A DNA stretch of 23,789 nt from Candidatus Cloacimonadota bacterium (GTDB lineage Bacteria > Cloacimonadota > Cloacimonadia > Cloacimonadales > Cloacimonadaceae). Made by a program: the position numbers and the translations under genes. This document shows positions 15,607 to 22,898 of this stretch, in pieces. Numbering within the stretch: position 1 is the stretch's first letter; each line of letters begins with the position of its first letter. The notes beneath the pieces are model-generated. The model made no database searches. It was not told the origin of the DNA and worked only from the letters and a program-made list of their open reading frames with translations. The stretch is from contig JAQUJJ010000050.1 of assembly GCA_028681035.1 (NCBI GenBank), positions 1 through 23,789 on the forward strand, read 5' to 3'.

Positions 15607-18157
15607 TGCAGATGCGGAAGCCTATAAAGCTATTGGTATAGGGCGCAAAGTCGCTGTTCCGAGATGAAGGATTGCAGTAGCTGGCATCGACATTCCAGCT
15701 ACCACCTCGTACCACACGGTAAGACCTGCCTGTGTCCTTATGAGGATTCGTTTGAGCCTCACTCGGATAAATGCCATAGATGTCCCAGCTCAATTCATAG
15801 ACATTACCAAACATATCGAAAATGCCAAGTTCATTGGCTCTTGTCGTACCCACTACATGAGTTTTGTTGTCTGAGTTTTTATCATACCACGCCCACGACG
15901 CCCCGCTGTTGCTGTTGTGAGAACCTTCATACTCTAAGTTTTTACTTTTATTCCCGCCTCTGGCTGCAAATTCCCATTCTGCTTCAGTTGGTAACCGATA
16001 GCCGCTGGCAGTCCAATCACAGATAGTTATTTTCTTTTTCACGATATAACACGGAGATAAATTTTCTTTTAGGCTGCGTTTGTTGCAGTACTCCACTGCA
16101 TCATCCCAGCTAACTCGTTCTACGGGTAAATTGTCTCCTTTAAATTTTGATGGGTTAGTGCCCATCACTTCCACCCATTCTTTCTGGGTAACTTCGTATT
16201 TGCCAATGTAGAATGAGGACACGGTTACTTGATGCAGAGGTTTTTCACCTCTACCATTAAAAATATCCAAATAATAAGAACCCATATTGAAAATTCCTCC
16301 TTCTACATAAATCATCCCTGGCACTATTTGCAATTGAAAAGGGTTGGGTGGTTGGGTGGATTCAGCCTCCTCTTCTCCTTTTTTCGCAGTGGTTGAAAGG
16401 GATATATTATTTCCCAAGAAGCTATAGATGCGATATGATGGGCTGGAACCAGGGCTTTTATCCTGCCATGCAAGGACATCAGCATGAAGGCTTACTATCC
16501 CATTTACCCATTCTCCGTTAGCATTTTTACGGTCAATGATATAACCATCGCAGTTGTTAACTTTATCCCATTTAATGCTGTATTCTTGATATGATAGCTT
16601 GGCAACCAGAAGGCAGTTAGGCTTTTTAAGGCTTTCATTGCTATACATAAGCGATATAGCATTTTTAGGGATAAGTTGGATTGGTGCTATTGAAACCGCA
16701 GGAACTGTTAGCTTAAAATGATAATCTAAATAGCCTTCCTTAGTGGCAATAACATAATAACTGCCAGAGATAAACTCAATCGCAGTTCCAGTCATTCCTT
16801 CATATTCTTTGGAAGATAAATCCTGGCAGTAAATACTAAGTTTTACGTAAGGCAACTCACTGCTAACATTGACACTAACAAGATTGGATTGGAAATAAGG
16901 GTTAAAAGTGCGGTTTTCACCGACACTTATTTTAATGATTTCTTCGTAGGGATAATAAGCTTTGTACTTTTCGCCTATAAATATTACCTTTAGGTTATAC
17001 TCTTTAGCAGATACTATGGTTTGCCGCCCGTTGCTGAGTTCTTCGTTTAAGATACCATTCAGATATGCCCTAACGGGTTTCATGGCGGATTCTATCTTTA
17101 TTCCAGCAGCAACAGATACATGGCTAAATTCCTGCATGTCGGTTTTACCGGATTGGACGATAATTGTGCGAGCCTCTTCTGCAAACAAATCTGATATTGG
17201 CACAACCTTTAATGAGTATGTTCCTGAATCTAAACCGTTATCGACATTGGTAAGTACAAGAGGGGTTACACCTCTTTCTTTGCCGTCGATAAAAACTTTT
17301 GAGCCGCTTGGTTCAGTATTTACTACCAAACCTCCAAACAGTGGGTCTAGTTTTACTTCTTCGTTGGTTACAGTTCCGGCTTTGATGGTGAGGCTTCTTT
17401 TGCTTTCCTTGTAGCGCTCTGCAATAAGCCTTACAATGTATGTACCCTCAGCCAAACCGTTTTTTCTCCCGCTTAGATTTAACGGAGTGTATCCTCTAAA
17501 TTCTTCGTTTATAAAAACTCTTGCATTTGAAGGCATGGAAATGATATTTAGCTCTCCAAAAGTTGGCTTTAAATTGATTTTGAAATAGGTGTCCTGGTTG
17601 GTATTCACCGTTGCAACAAAAGTGCTGTCCCGATACTTTGAGCTTTTTATGGGTACGTTATATTGCATAGCTAACAAGTCTTGAATCGTGCGTGGAGTTA
17701 TAAGATTGGGAATGGGGACTCCATCAATAATGATTTCTGCGCCGGAAGGATCTGAACTTATGTTAAGATTACCTTTGCCTTGAGTGCCCAAAGCTTCGTT
17801 AATTTCATAGCTAAATTGCTGTTTGGCTTTTAGATTGTTGAAGATAGGGAATTCGGATTCAATATATCCGGGGCATTTAACGGATATCTTCTGTTTTTCG
17901 GGATAGAGGAAGATAACATAACGGCTTTCCCGCGGAAGATAGTTCTGAGCTTTAATCTTGCCCATGTTGGATTCGAATTTCAAGCCGGTAATAGCACTGT
18001 AAACACTCAGAACTGCACAATCCGGATGATCCACATTTATGCTGAACTGTGAAGTTTCTTTGGCGATTATTTCAAAACGTTTCAACCGCGTTTGAGCACA
18101 GATAGAAACTATCTGCAATGTCAGCAGCAGCAGTAAAATAAACCGGACTGTCTTCAT
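15581..18157 (-). CDS. exported PEGA-repeat protein with C-terminal FGE-sulfatase (SUMF1) fold domain
   Basis: This 858-residue protein starts with a signal peptide (about 1-21, a leucine-rich core ending SICAQ). Three PEGA-like beta repeats follow (about 129-197, 201-271, 275-345; for example SSDPSGAEIIIDG and TEPSGSKVFIDGKERGVTPL), then a less clear beta-rich region and an FGE-fold domain (about 615-852). The latter has YVEGGIFNMGS, YEVTQKEWVEVMGTNPS, ASGYRLPTEAEWEFAARGG and RVVRGGSWN. The catalytic cysteine pair of true formylglycine-generating enzymes is not complete: only the second equivalent Cys (in DASYCN) is present. A binding or display role is therefore more likely than sulfatase activation. 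It ends with an odd ISGGDGD tail at the junction with the pseudogene. Function is unknown. Confidence 0.85.
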   Translation of the reverse strand: MKTVRFILLLLLTLQIVSICAQTRLKRFEIIAKETSQFSINVDHPDCAVLSVYSAITGLKFESNMGKIKAQNYLPRESRYVIFLYPEKQKISVKCPGYIESEFPIFNNLKAKQQFSYEINEALGTQGKGNLNISSDPSGAEIIIDGVPIPNLITPRTIQDLLAMQYNVPIKSSKYRDSTFVATVNTNQDTYFKINLKPTFGELNIISMPSNARVFINEEFRGYTPLNLSGRKNGLAEGTYIVRLIAERYKESKRSLTIKAGTVTNEEVKLDPLFGGLVVNTEPSGSKVFIDGKERGVTPLVLTNVDNGLDSGTYSLKVVPISDLFAEEARTIIVQSGKTDMQEFSHVSVAAGIKIESAMKPVRAYLNGILNEELSNGRQTIVSAKEYNLKVIFIGEKYKAYYPYEEIIKISVGENRTFNPYFQSNLVSVNVSSELPYVKLSIYCQDLSSKEYEGMTGTAIEFISGSYYVIATKEGYLDYHFKLTVPAVSIAPIQLIPKNAISLMYSNESLKKPNCLLVAKLSYQEYSIKWDKVNNCDGYIIDRKNANGEWVNGIVSLHADVLAWQDKSPGSSPSYRIYSFLGNNISLSTTAKKGEEEAESTQPPNPFQLQIVPGMIYVEGGIFNMGSYYLDIFNGRGEKPLHQVTVSSFYIGKYEVTQKEWVEVMGTNPSKFKGDNLPVERVSWDDAVEYCNKRSLKENLSPCYIVKKKITICDWTASGYRLPTEAEWEFAARGGNKSKNLEYEGSHNSNSGASWAWYDKNSDNKTHVVGTTRANELGIFDMFGNVYELSWDIYGIYPSEAQTNPHKDTGRSYRVVRGGSWNVDASYCNPSSRNSDFAPYTNSFIGFRICRISGGDGD
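15614..15697 (-). other. DGR-like variable region 1 (end of the PEGA-FGE gene)
   Basis: Twenty-eight codons from the Trp of GGSW to the Arg of GFR. Fixed anchors shared with region 2 are TGG, GCC, TGC, CGG, GCG and GGC TTC CGC. Of 18 codons giving a different amino acid, 17 end in C or T in both copies and 14 keep the same third base. Confidence 0.45.
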
Positions 18158-18222
18158 CTATAAAACCCCATTGATAACTAAATATATACCTTAGATAATT
18201 CTCTTAAATAATGCCGATATTA

Positions 18223-18229
18223 GTCAAGC
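18223..18229 (-). promoter_or_regulatory. CTTGACT box upstream of the PEGA-FGE gene
   Basis: On the minus strand CTTGACTAAT occurs about 66-71 nt upstream of the start codon. The -10 region is unclear. The same 10 bases recur upstream of the gene starting at 22597. Confidence 0.3.
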
Positions 18230-18356
18230 GAAATCTTGGATTGTTCGTTTGCTAACTAAGGAGACTGTTCAAATATCAGAACCATATTAGGCCACTTCGG
18301 ATGTTTTCTTGTGGAAAAACAGGTCGGCATCATCATAGCTAAGGCCATACCTTATA

Positions 18357-18586
18357 GAGTCCCATCGGGACGATATTTCAGATAGAAAACCATCACTCAA
18401 TGCACCCTGAGTCCCATCGGGACGGCATTTTAGATAGAATATGGTATCATCATTTTGCTTATCTCCAATACTATCTGTTGTTTATAGCTGAATTGATCCA
18501 TTTCATTATCTATGCCGTCCCGAAGGGACTTTATCCGTCTCTGCGTATTGTTTGCTATCTGAAATACCATCCCGATGGGACTTTAG
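18357..18586. repeat. mirror-symmetric cluster of four GTCCC-loop-GGGAC units
   Basis: Two direct units on the plus strand (hairpin cores 18359-18371 and 18411-18423) and two on the minus strand (18517-18529 and 18569-18581). Spacing is 52 bp within each pair. Each core is a 5-bp stem around three bases (GTCCCATCGGGAC or a one- to three-base variant), followed by a shared tail, roughly GGTATTTCAGATAG. The gap 18158-18833 otherwise holds the CTTGACT box, a degenerate fifth unit and a hairpin; I see no gene in it. The units are too diverged and too few to be a CRISPR array. Confidence 0.75.
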
Positions 18587-18710
18587 CGGATATTTTAAGG
18601 TCAATAATGGAAGAAAGCTAAAAATGAGACAATCGCTCACTTTTTTATAGCTAAAATATGCTAAACTGTTGGGAGATATTCTCTTCTTATTGAACAGTCC
18701 CACTAAAAGA

Positions 18711-18738
18711 GTGTCCTGTAGAGGCGGCATTTAGATAA
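18711..18738 (+). repeat. degenerate fifth unit of the GTCCC-type repeat
   Basis: GTGTCCTGTAGAGGCGGCAT followed by TTAGATA resembles the direct units, with the hairpin core reduced to CCT-GTAG-AGG but the GGCATTT-AGATA tail preserved. Confidence 0.45.
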
Positions 18739-18777
18739 ATCTTCAAAACGTGTTTCACTCTTCCATCTTTTCACTTA

Positions 18778-18797
18778 CGCAGCATCGGCGTGCTGCG
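18778..18797. repeat. hairpin with 7-bp stem downstream of the NTF2-like gene
   Basis: CGCAGCA (18778-18784) and TGCTGCG (18791-18797) pair perfectly around TCGGCG. Relative to the three-gene operon (minus strand) it lies about 37 nt after the stop. No T-tract follows, so it could protect the 3' end but is not a classic terminator. Confidence 0.55.
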
Positions 18798-18803
18798 CTA
18801 CAT

Positions 18804-18835
18804 CTCGACCTCTCGACTCCTCGACTTTTCTACTC
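18804..18835. repeat. short 8-bp tandem repeat
   Basis: CTCGACCT, CTCGACTC, CTCGACTT and a degenerate TTCTACTC follow one another directly. The last one reaches into the stop codon of the NTF2-like gene. Confidence 0.45.
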
Positions 18836-19808
18836 AATTCAGCGTAAAATCTGCCAAATCAAAAGCCTCGCCTGGCTTGGTAAACTCTCCGGGTTGCCAG
18901 GTTCGCACCCAGATAATGGGCTTATCCTCGTCGCGCAGATCAATCAGCAGGAAGAGATAGCCATCATCACTATAGGTGGAAGAACGCCACTTTTGGAATA
19001 ACTGCACACCATAGAAATTGGGTTTGGAATGGTGCTGTTGAATCTTGAAGCCGGCAAATTCAACCTTTACAAAGCGGTTTTTAGCAAATAGCTTACGTAG
19101 ATTTGAAATATATTGCGATTTCTTCAGCTTCACATATTCCACATTTTTATCATCGCTAAGCTTAAGAACTGGCTTATCGAGTTGGTCCGGTAGTTTTTGT
19201 TGTGAAGAAAGCACCCGTCCCACAATTATCAAGGCATCGTCGCTGAACACTTGATCCAGATAGCTAATATCCTTGCGGTTATAGGCAGTACGGAAGTTCT
19301 CTATGAAATTCAGGATTATCTCCCGCAATCTTCTATCCTGAAGAGTATAGGCATCGGCGAACATTTGGGTATATTTCTCGCGTTCCAAGGCAATCAGCAC
19401 ACCCTGAATGATGCCAGCAGTATCAAAGACAATCACAAGCTCATCATCCAAAGCATCCTTAGATTTCGTTTCGTAGAGGATGGGGATGTTGCGCACCTCG
19501 TAATTGCCATCACAGCGTTTTATAACATTCAAGATTAGCTCGGTTTCCGGGCAAAGAAAGCTTTTCCCTTTCCACATTTCGTTCAAGGATTTTGCTGCTG
19601 CAGAGCTAATTGAACCTGAAGGGACGCTTAGCTCATCTTTGCCGGCATAAGCCTTGTTGAAGCCTGTTATCAACTCGCTCAGATGGTGCTGCATCGTGGC
19701 ATTCAACCCGGCATCGCTTAACCCGCAAAGGATTACGTTGGTATTGTGGATAGCCGTTAGAGCCAGCCAAAGCACGCTAAGCAAGATTAGTAGTAATACT
19801 TTTTTCAT
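18834..19808 (-). CDS. exported protein with C-terminal NTF2-like domain, function unknown
   Basis: A 324-residue protein with a hydrophobic signal peptide (MKKVLLLILLSVLWLALTAI). The second half (about 160-320) looks like an NTF2/SnoaL fold: an opening helix pair LREIILNFIENFRTAYNRKD, then ISYLDQVFSDDALIIVGRVL, and strands near the end including FLLIDLRDEDKPIIWVRTWQ. The first half (about 30-140) is shorter and may be a degenerate relative of the same fold (HHLSELITGFNKAYAGKDE). From memory, similar proteins ending in a VRTWQP motif occur in Bacteroidota; I could not check this. It is the last gene of a tight three-gene operon, 12 nt after the PKD gene, with AGAAGG 6 nt upstream of the ATG. 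No enzymatic residues are identified. Confidence 0.82.
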   Translation of the reverse strand: MKKVLLLILLSVLWLALTAIHNTNVILCGLSDAGLNATMQHHLSELITGFNKAYAGKDELSVPSGSISSAAAKSLNEMWKGKSFLCPETELILNVIKRCDGNYEVRNIPILYETKSKDALDDELVIVFDTAGIIQGVLIALEREKYTQMFADAYTLQDRRLREIILNFIENFRTAYNRKDISYLDQVFSDDALIIVGRVLSSQQKLPDQLDKPVLKLSDDKNVEYVKLKKSQYISNLRKLFAKNRFVKVEFAGFKIQQHHSKPNFYGVQLFQKWRSSTYSDDGYLFLLIDLRDEDKPIIWVRTWQPGEFTKPGEAFDLADFTLN

Positions 19809-19820
19809 TTTTACCTTCTC

Positions 19821-21440
19821 TTAGTAATACGAGATATAGATGGCTGCTTTCCCACGATATGTAGCAAAGACATCGCTAACTATAGCCTTGGTAAGTAAAT
19901 CTACAAAAGCATCGTCCTGTGGTTGTAGAATTGCTGTTATCATGCCATCATTTTCCATAATCACTATCCAGACATTATCTAAAGCGGAATCACGCTTAAG
20001 CTTTCCATAGGCAAGGAGATGCTCCGCTTTTTGTTGGTCTAAGTACTTCAGCAACTCGGGGGCGTTTTTACACTTCAGCAGCTCTTTGGCTATATAATCC
20101 GCTTTGCTAAGTGTTTGTTCTTTCACAAGTGGTTTGGGGTTTGATATAATTGGCGCAAGCTCTGGTATTTCTGGTTTCGCCAAATCACTCACTTCTATTG
20201 CACCATAAGAGGAATCTAGTGTATTAAACAAGCTATCAGGTGCATCGATACTAGTTTTATCTATCGCGGGAAGGGAAATATCAGGGATAACAGACTTAAG
20301 CTGCAGAGTCTTAGTAACAGTAAACTCACCATTTACGACTAATGAAACCAGATATTCTCCTCCTGCTGGATAAACATGTTCAAAAGCTTCAGCAGTTCTC
20401 GCTTTGCTACCATCGCCCAAATCCCACTGCACAAAGCTTAGGCTAAGATTATTAAAACTGGGTGTGAACCTTACCATCAAGTTATCTGTTAGGTAAGTGA
20501 AATCAATCTTTACAAGATCAGAAAAATCTAATTGAATCCTGCTTTCCACCTTAATTTTGCGCTGTTCAGCAAGCTCTGAAATCTCCTTTTCTGAAGCCAT
20601 AAGCGCAGGATTTATCGCCAGACAAATTTGGTGTTCATCGATTCTTCTGGATGGCTGAGCATCATAAAATAACTTACACTTACCATCGGTAACTGCCAAT
20701 TGGTGGAAGCCCAAGCTGGGAATATCAATCAATAATCCTGAAGGCAGGGCAAGGCTATCCACTAAGAGCTCCACCGGTCTGGTTTTATTATCGGTACCAG
20801 GATATACCACACTGCGTATTTGTATCTTTCGCAGAATACTGTAGAGCTTGTTTTCCAGCCAAAACTGCAAATCAGGTTCTCCGTTTATACCGGCAAAGGA
20901 GCGGGTAACATTATAACTCATCAGATATGCCTTGTAATATGGGTAAAGATAATCGCTTTCGCCACTTTCTTCCATTTGTTTTGCTTTGGCTACTACATTA
21001 TTAATCTTAGCAATTTGCTCATTTTCCTGCTCCCAAAAATCGCTGCGCTTCAAATAGGCAAAGAGGTAGAGTTTTTTATCTCTATTATATTCGTAATAGC
21101 CAACGTTGTTAAGATACAAGTTTGTGCTCACCGTAACAGAGTGATTATAGTTAGAACGGCTATATCCATCTGTTTCAGTTTCCTTAACGCTTATAGAACC
21201 ATATACATAGCTCTTAATTTGATTTCCGATATTCAGCTTGAGGTTCTGGCGTAGAATATCTCTCTGCTGGGGATTCTTTTTTAGTTCAGCAAGATTAAGC
21301 GGAATTTCGTCCCACCAGTATGTATCATGAGACAGCTTGATACTTCGCACAGTTTCTGCCGTCTGCAAGTCAGTTTTACTTTTTGCATTAGCACAAAGGG
21401 TGCAAGTTACAATGGCAAAGAAGATTAATATCTTTTTCAT
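19821..21440 (-). CDS. exported protein with PKD domain and possible LPP20-like N-terminal domain
   Basis: A 539-residue protein with a signal peptide (MKKILIFFAIVTCTLCANA). The N-terminal part (about 55-145) has helices and strands such as NLKLNIGNQIKSYVYGSISV and KKLYLFAYLKRSDFW. These suggest an LPP20/CsgG-family-like fold, a weak call. Residues about 315-382 form a PKD-type beta sandwich with the hallmark VQWDLGDGS and HVYPAGGEYLVSLVV. A Pro/Ser/Asp-rich linker follows, and a C-terminal domain (about 440-539) contains DNVWIVIMENDGMITAILQP. No lipobox or anchor is obvious, so a periplasmic location is inferred. AGGAA lies 5 nt upstream of the ATG, and the gene starts 5 nt after the preceding stop. 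Function is unknown. Confidence 0.83.
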   Translation of the reverse strand: MKKILIFFAIVTCTLCANAKSKTDLQTAETVRSIKLSHDTYWWDEIPLNLAELKKNPQQRDILRQNLKLNIGNQIKSYVYGSISVKETETDGYSRSNYNHSVTVSTNLYLNNVGYYEYNRDKKLYLFAYLKRSDFWEQENEQIAKINNVVAKAKQMEESGESDYLYPYYKAYLMSYNVTRSFAGINGEPDLQFWLENKLYSILRKIQIRSVVYPGTDNKTRPVELLVDSLALPSGLLIDIPSLGFHQLAVTDGKCKLFYDAQPSRRIDEHQICLAINPALMASEKEISELAEQRKIKVESRIQLDFSDLVKIDFTYLTDNLMVRFTPSFNNLSLSFVQWDLGDGSKARTAEAFEHVYPAGGEYLVSLVVNGEFTVTKTLQLKSVIPDISLPAIDKTSIDAPDSLFNTLDSSYGAIEVSDLAKPEIPELAPIISNPKPLVKEQTLSKADYIAKELLKCKNAPELLKYLDQQKAEHLLAYGKLKRDSALDNVWIVIMENDGMITAILQPQDDAFVDLLTKAIVSDVFATYRGKAAIYISYY

Positions 21441-21445
21441 GTTTC

Positions 21446-22597
21446 CTACTTAATGTTAATTTGCCAAAGCGGTTCGCGGTTTGATTGGTTTTGCATATCT
21501 TCGGCATCACCTATTATGTAGCTATATAGGGTAAGTGCGATTTCTTTGTGCTGAGAACAGAACAACTGTTCTGCATCAAAGGAGCCATGTAAAAGGTGGC
21601 GCACCCCGGTTACGGAATCATAGAAAAAGAGCATCACAGCATACTTTTTCTGATCAATGGGGCGAATGTTAAGTGCTGTACTCATCCCTTGGCTTAAGAG
21701 TTTGTGAAGGGCAGAGAATGGGACACGGGCTTGCTTACTACTATTGCCATAAAGATTATGCTTTAGCAGGACGGGAATAGCGGAATGTAACATTTGCGGG
21801 GTTTGCAGATAGTTGAAAAGTGATTCCAGAGGATATTGGGGATTGAAAATATCTAGGAGCTTTGCATCCTGCATAGCAAGGAACCGCGGTGCCGTAAAAA
21901 GGCTATCCAGAGCCGGCTTTTCCCATACATATAGGCTGTCCTGATATGGGGAAAGTTGCTCTAAATCGGGATAATCCGTAGTATTATGCGGCTTGGAATG
22001 CCCTACAGATACAATTTGCTGATGTAGTTCTTCCTCCAAATCCTTTTTATCCTTACCATATAGAGCTGCTAAGTCCAAAGGAATCTCGAATTTCAAGTTT
22101 AATTTGGGATTGTTTATCTCTATCTGTATCAGTCTGTCATCAGCGGTTTGAGTGTTTAGCTGCATAGCCAATTTTAGAGTAGTGATTTTAGCTGCAAGGT
22201 CTTGCTTATTAAGCTGAGGAATACTGGCTTTCAGTGCATAATTTTCAAGATTGCAATCCAGCAGATAAGCTAACATGTATTCCTCAATCTTTTCGCCAAC
22301 AACTCTAGATTCTAGCTGCTCAGCGAGATTTAAATCCACGCCAATGTGTCTATGTCCGTCTTGGTTAACATAGATAAGCTCAATATTCTCCTGCCCTATA
22401 GGATGAGAAAAACGAATTACGGTTTCAACTGAACTATTTAGAGCATGCAACCTGGGTATTTTCCCAATTAAAACATCCTGCCGATTCGTTGTTGCCAGAA
22501 GCAAGGAGAGATTAAACATAAACAGAAACAAACAGAAGCCATGAATAGAACGTCTCATAGCACTTACACCAAAGCTCTCTGAATCTTGCATATCCAT
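21446..22597 (-). CDS. exported protein of unknown function, first gene of the three-gene operon
   Basis: I do not recognise this 383-residue protein. A hydrophobic stretch (FCLFLFMFNLSLLLA, about residues 21-35) follows a basic MRRS, so export is likely. The true start may be the internal ATG at 22558 (Met14), which would give a standard signal peptide. Neither start has a strong ribosome binding site; the first has a weak CGAGA. The mature part starts with a beta-rich segment (about 45-90, with VETVIRFSHPIGQENIELIYVN split by turns), then helices, and a C-terminal part with MLFFYDSVTGVRHLLHGSF. No catalytic motif, metal site or repeat was seen. It is five nt from the PKD gene, so the operon products probably act together in the envelope. 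Confidence 0.75.
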   Translation of the reverse strand: MDMQDSESFGVSAMRRSIHGFCLFLFMFNLSLLLATTNRQDVLIGKIPRLHALNSSVETVIRFSHPIGQENIELIYVNQDGHRHIGVDLNLAEQLESRVVGEKIEEYMLAYLLDCNLENYALKASIPQLNKQDLAAKITTLKLAMQLNTQTADDRLIQIEINNPKLNLKFEIPLDLAALYGKDKKDLEEELHQQIVSVGHSKPHNTTDYPDLEQLSPYQDSLYVWEKPALDSLFTAPRFLAMQDAKLLDIFNPQYPLESLFNYLQTPQMLHSAIPVLLKHNLYGNSSKQARVPFSALHKLLSQGMSTALNIRPIDQKKYAVMLFFYDSVTGVRHLLHGSFDAEQLFCSQHKEIALTLYSYIIGDAEDMQNQSNREPLWQINIK

Positions 22598-22702
22598 AAT
22601 CTCGTTATATCAAAGCAAATACACCTATATGTCACTATTTCTCCTATAGTCCCATTTCTTTTGATTTCACGAACTAATCGAAACAATCAATTTGTACAAA
22701 TT

Positions 22703-22709
22703 AGTCAAG
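22703..22709 (-). promoter_or_regulatory. CTTGACT box upstream of the three-gene operon
   Basis: On the minus strand CTTGACTAAT occurs about 106-111 nt upstream of the start at 22597. The gap 22598-22898 between divergent genes holds this box and the secD-side box; I see nothing else. Confidence 0.3.
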
Positions 22710-22815
22710 GAATATTTTGATACTCTATCGCATTTATATCGTAATTAGTAGCAAATATTGTGTTGTATTATAGGCTGGCTCAGCATGGCGTTTTGTTTTT
22801 CTTTTAAACATTTCT

Positions 22816-22845
22816 CTTGACGAATGAAGGCACATCAGACTTTTG
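22816..22845 (+). promoter_or_regulatory. CTTGACG box and possible promoter of secD
   Basis: TTGACG (22817-22822) lies 82 nt upstream of the secD start. At 17 nt distance is CTTTTG, not a good -10. The first ten bases, CTTGACGAAT, are identical to those upstream of the MutL-like gene. Confidence 0.3.
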
Positions 22846-22898
22846 GATTGAAATATCTTATTTGAATGTAATAATAACGAAATAGGGAGCATAAGCCC

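Noticed and set aside
15049..15627. Plus-strand open frames opposite the FGE domains
   Set aside because: They are antisense shadows; the minus strand shows clear family motifs over the same bases.
18357..18586. Possible CRISPR array (repeated units with about 52-bp period)
   Set aside because: Only four diverged units, two of them inverted relative to the others, with a conserved core of about 30 bp that varies between copies; no cas genes nearby.
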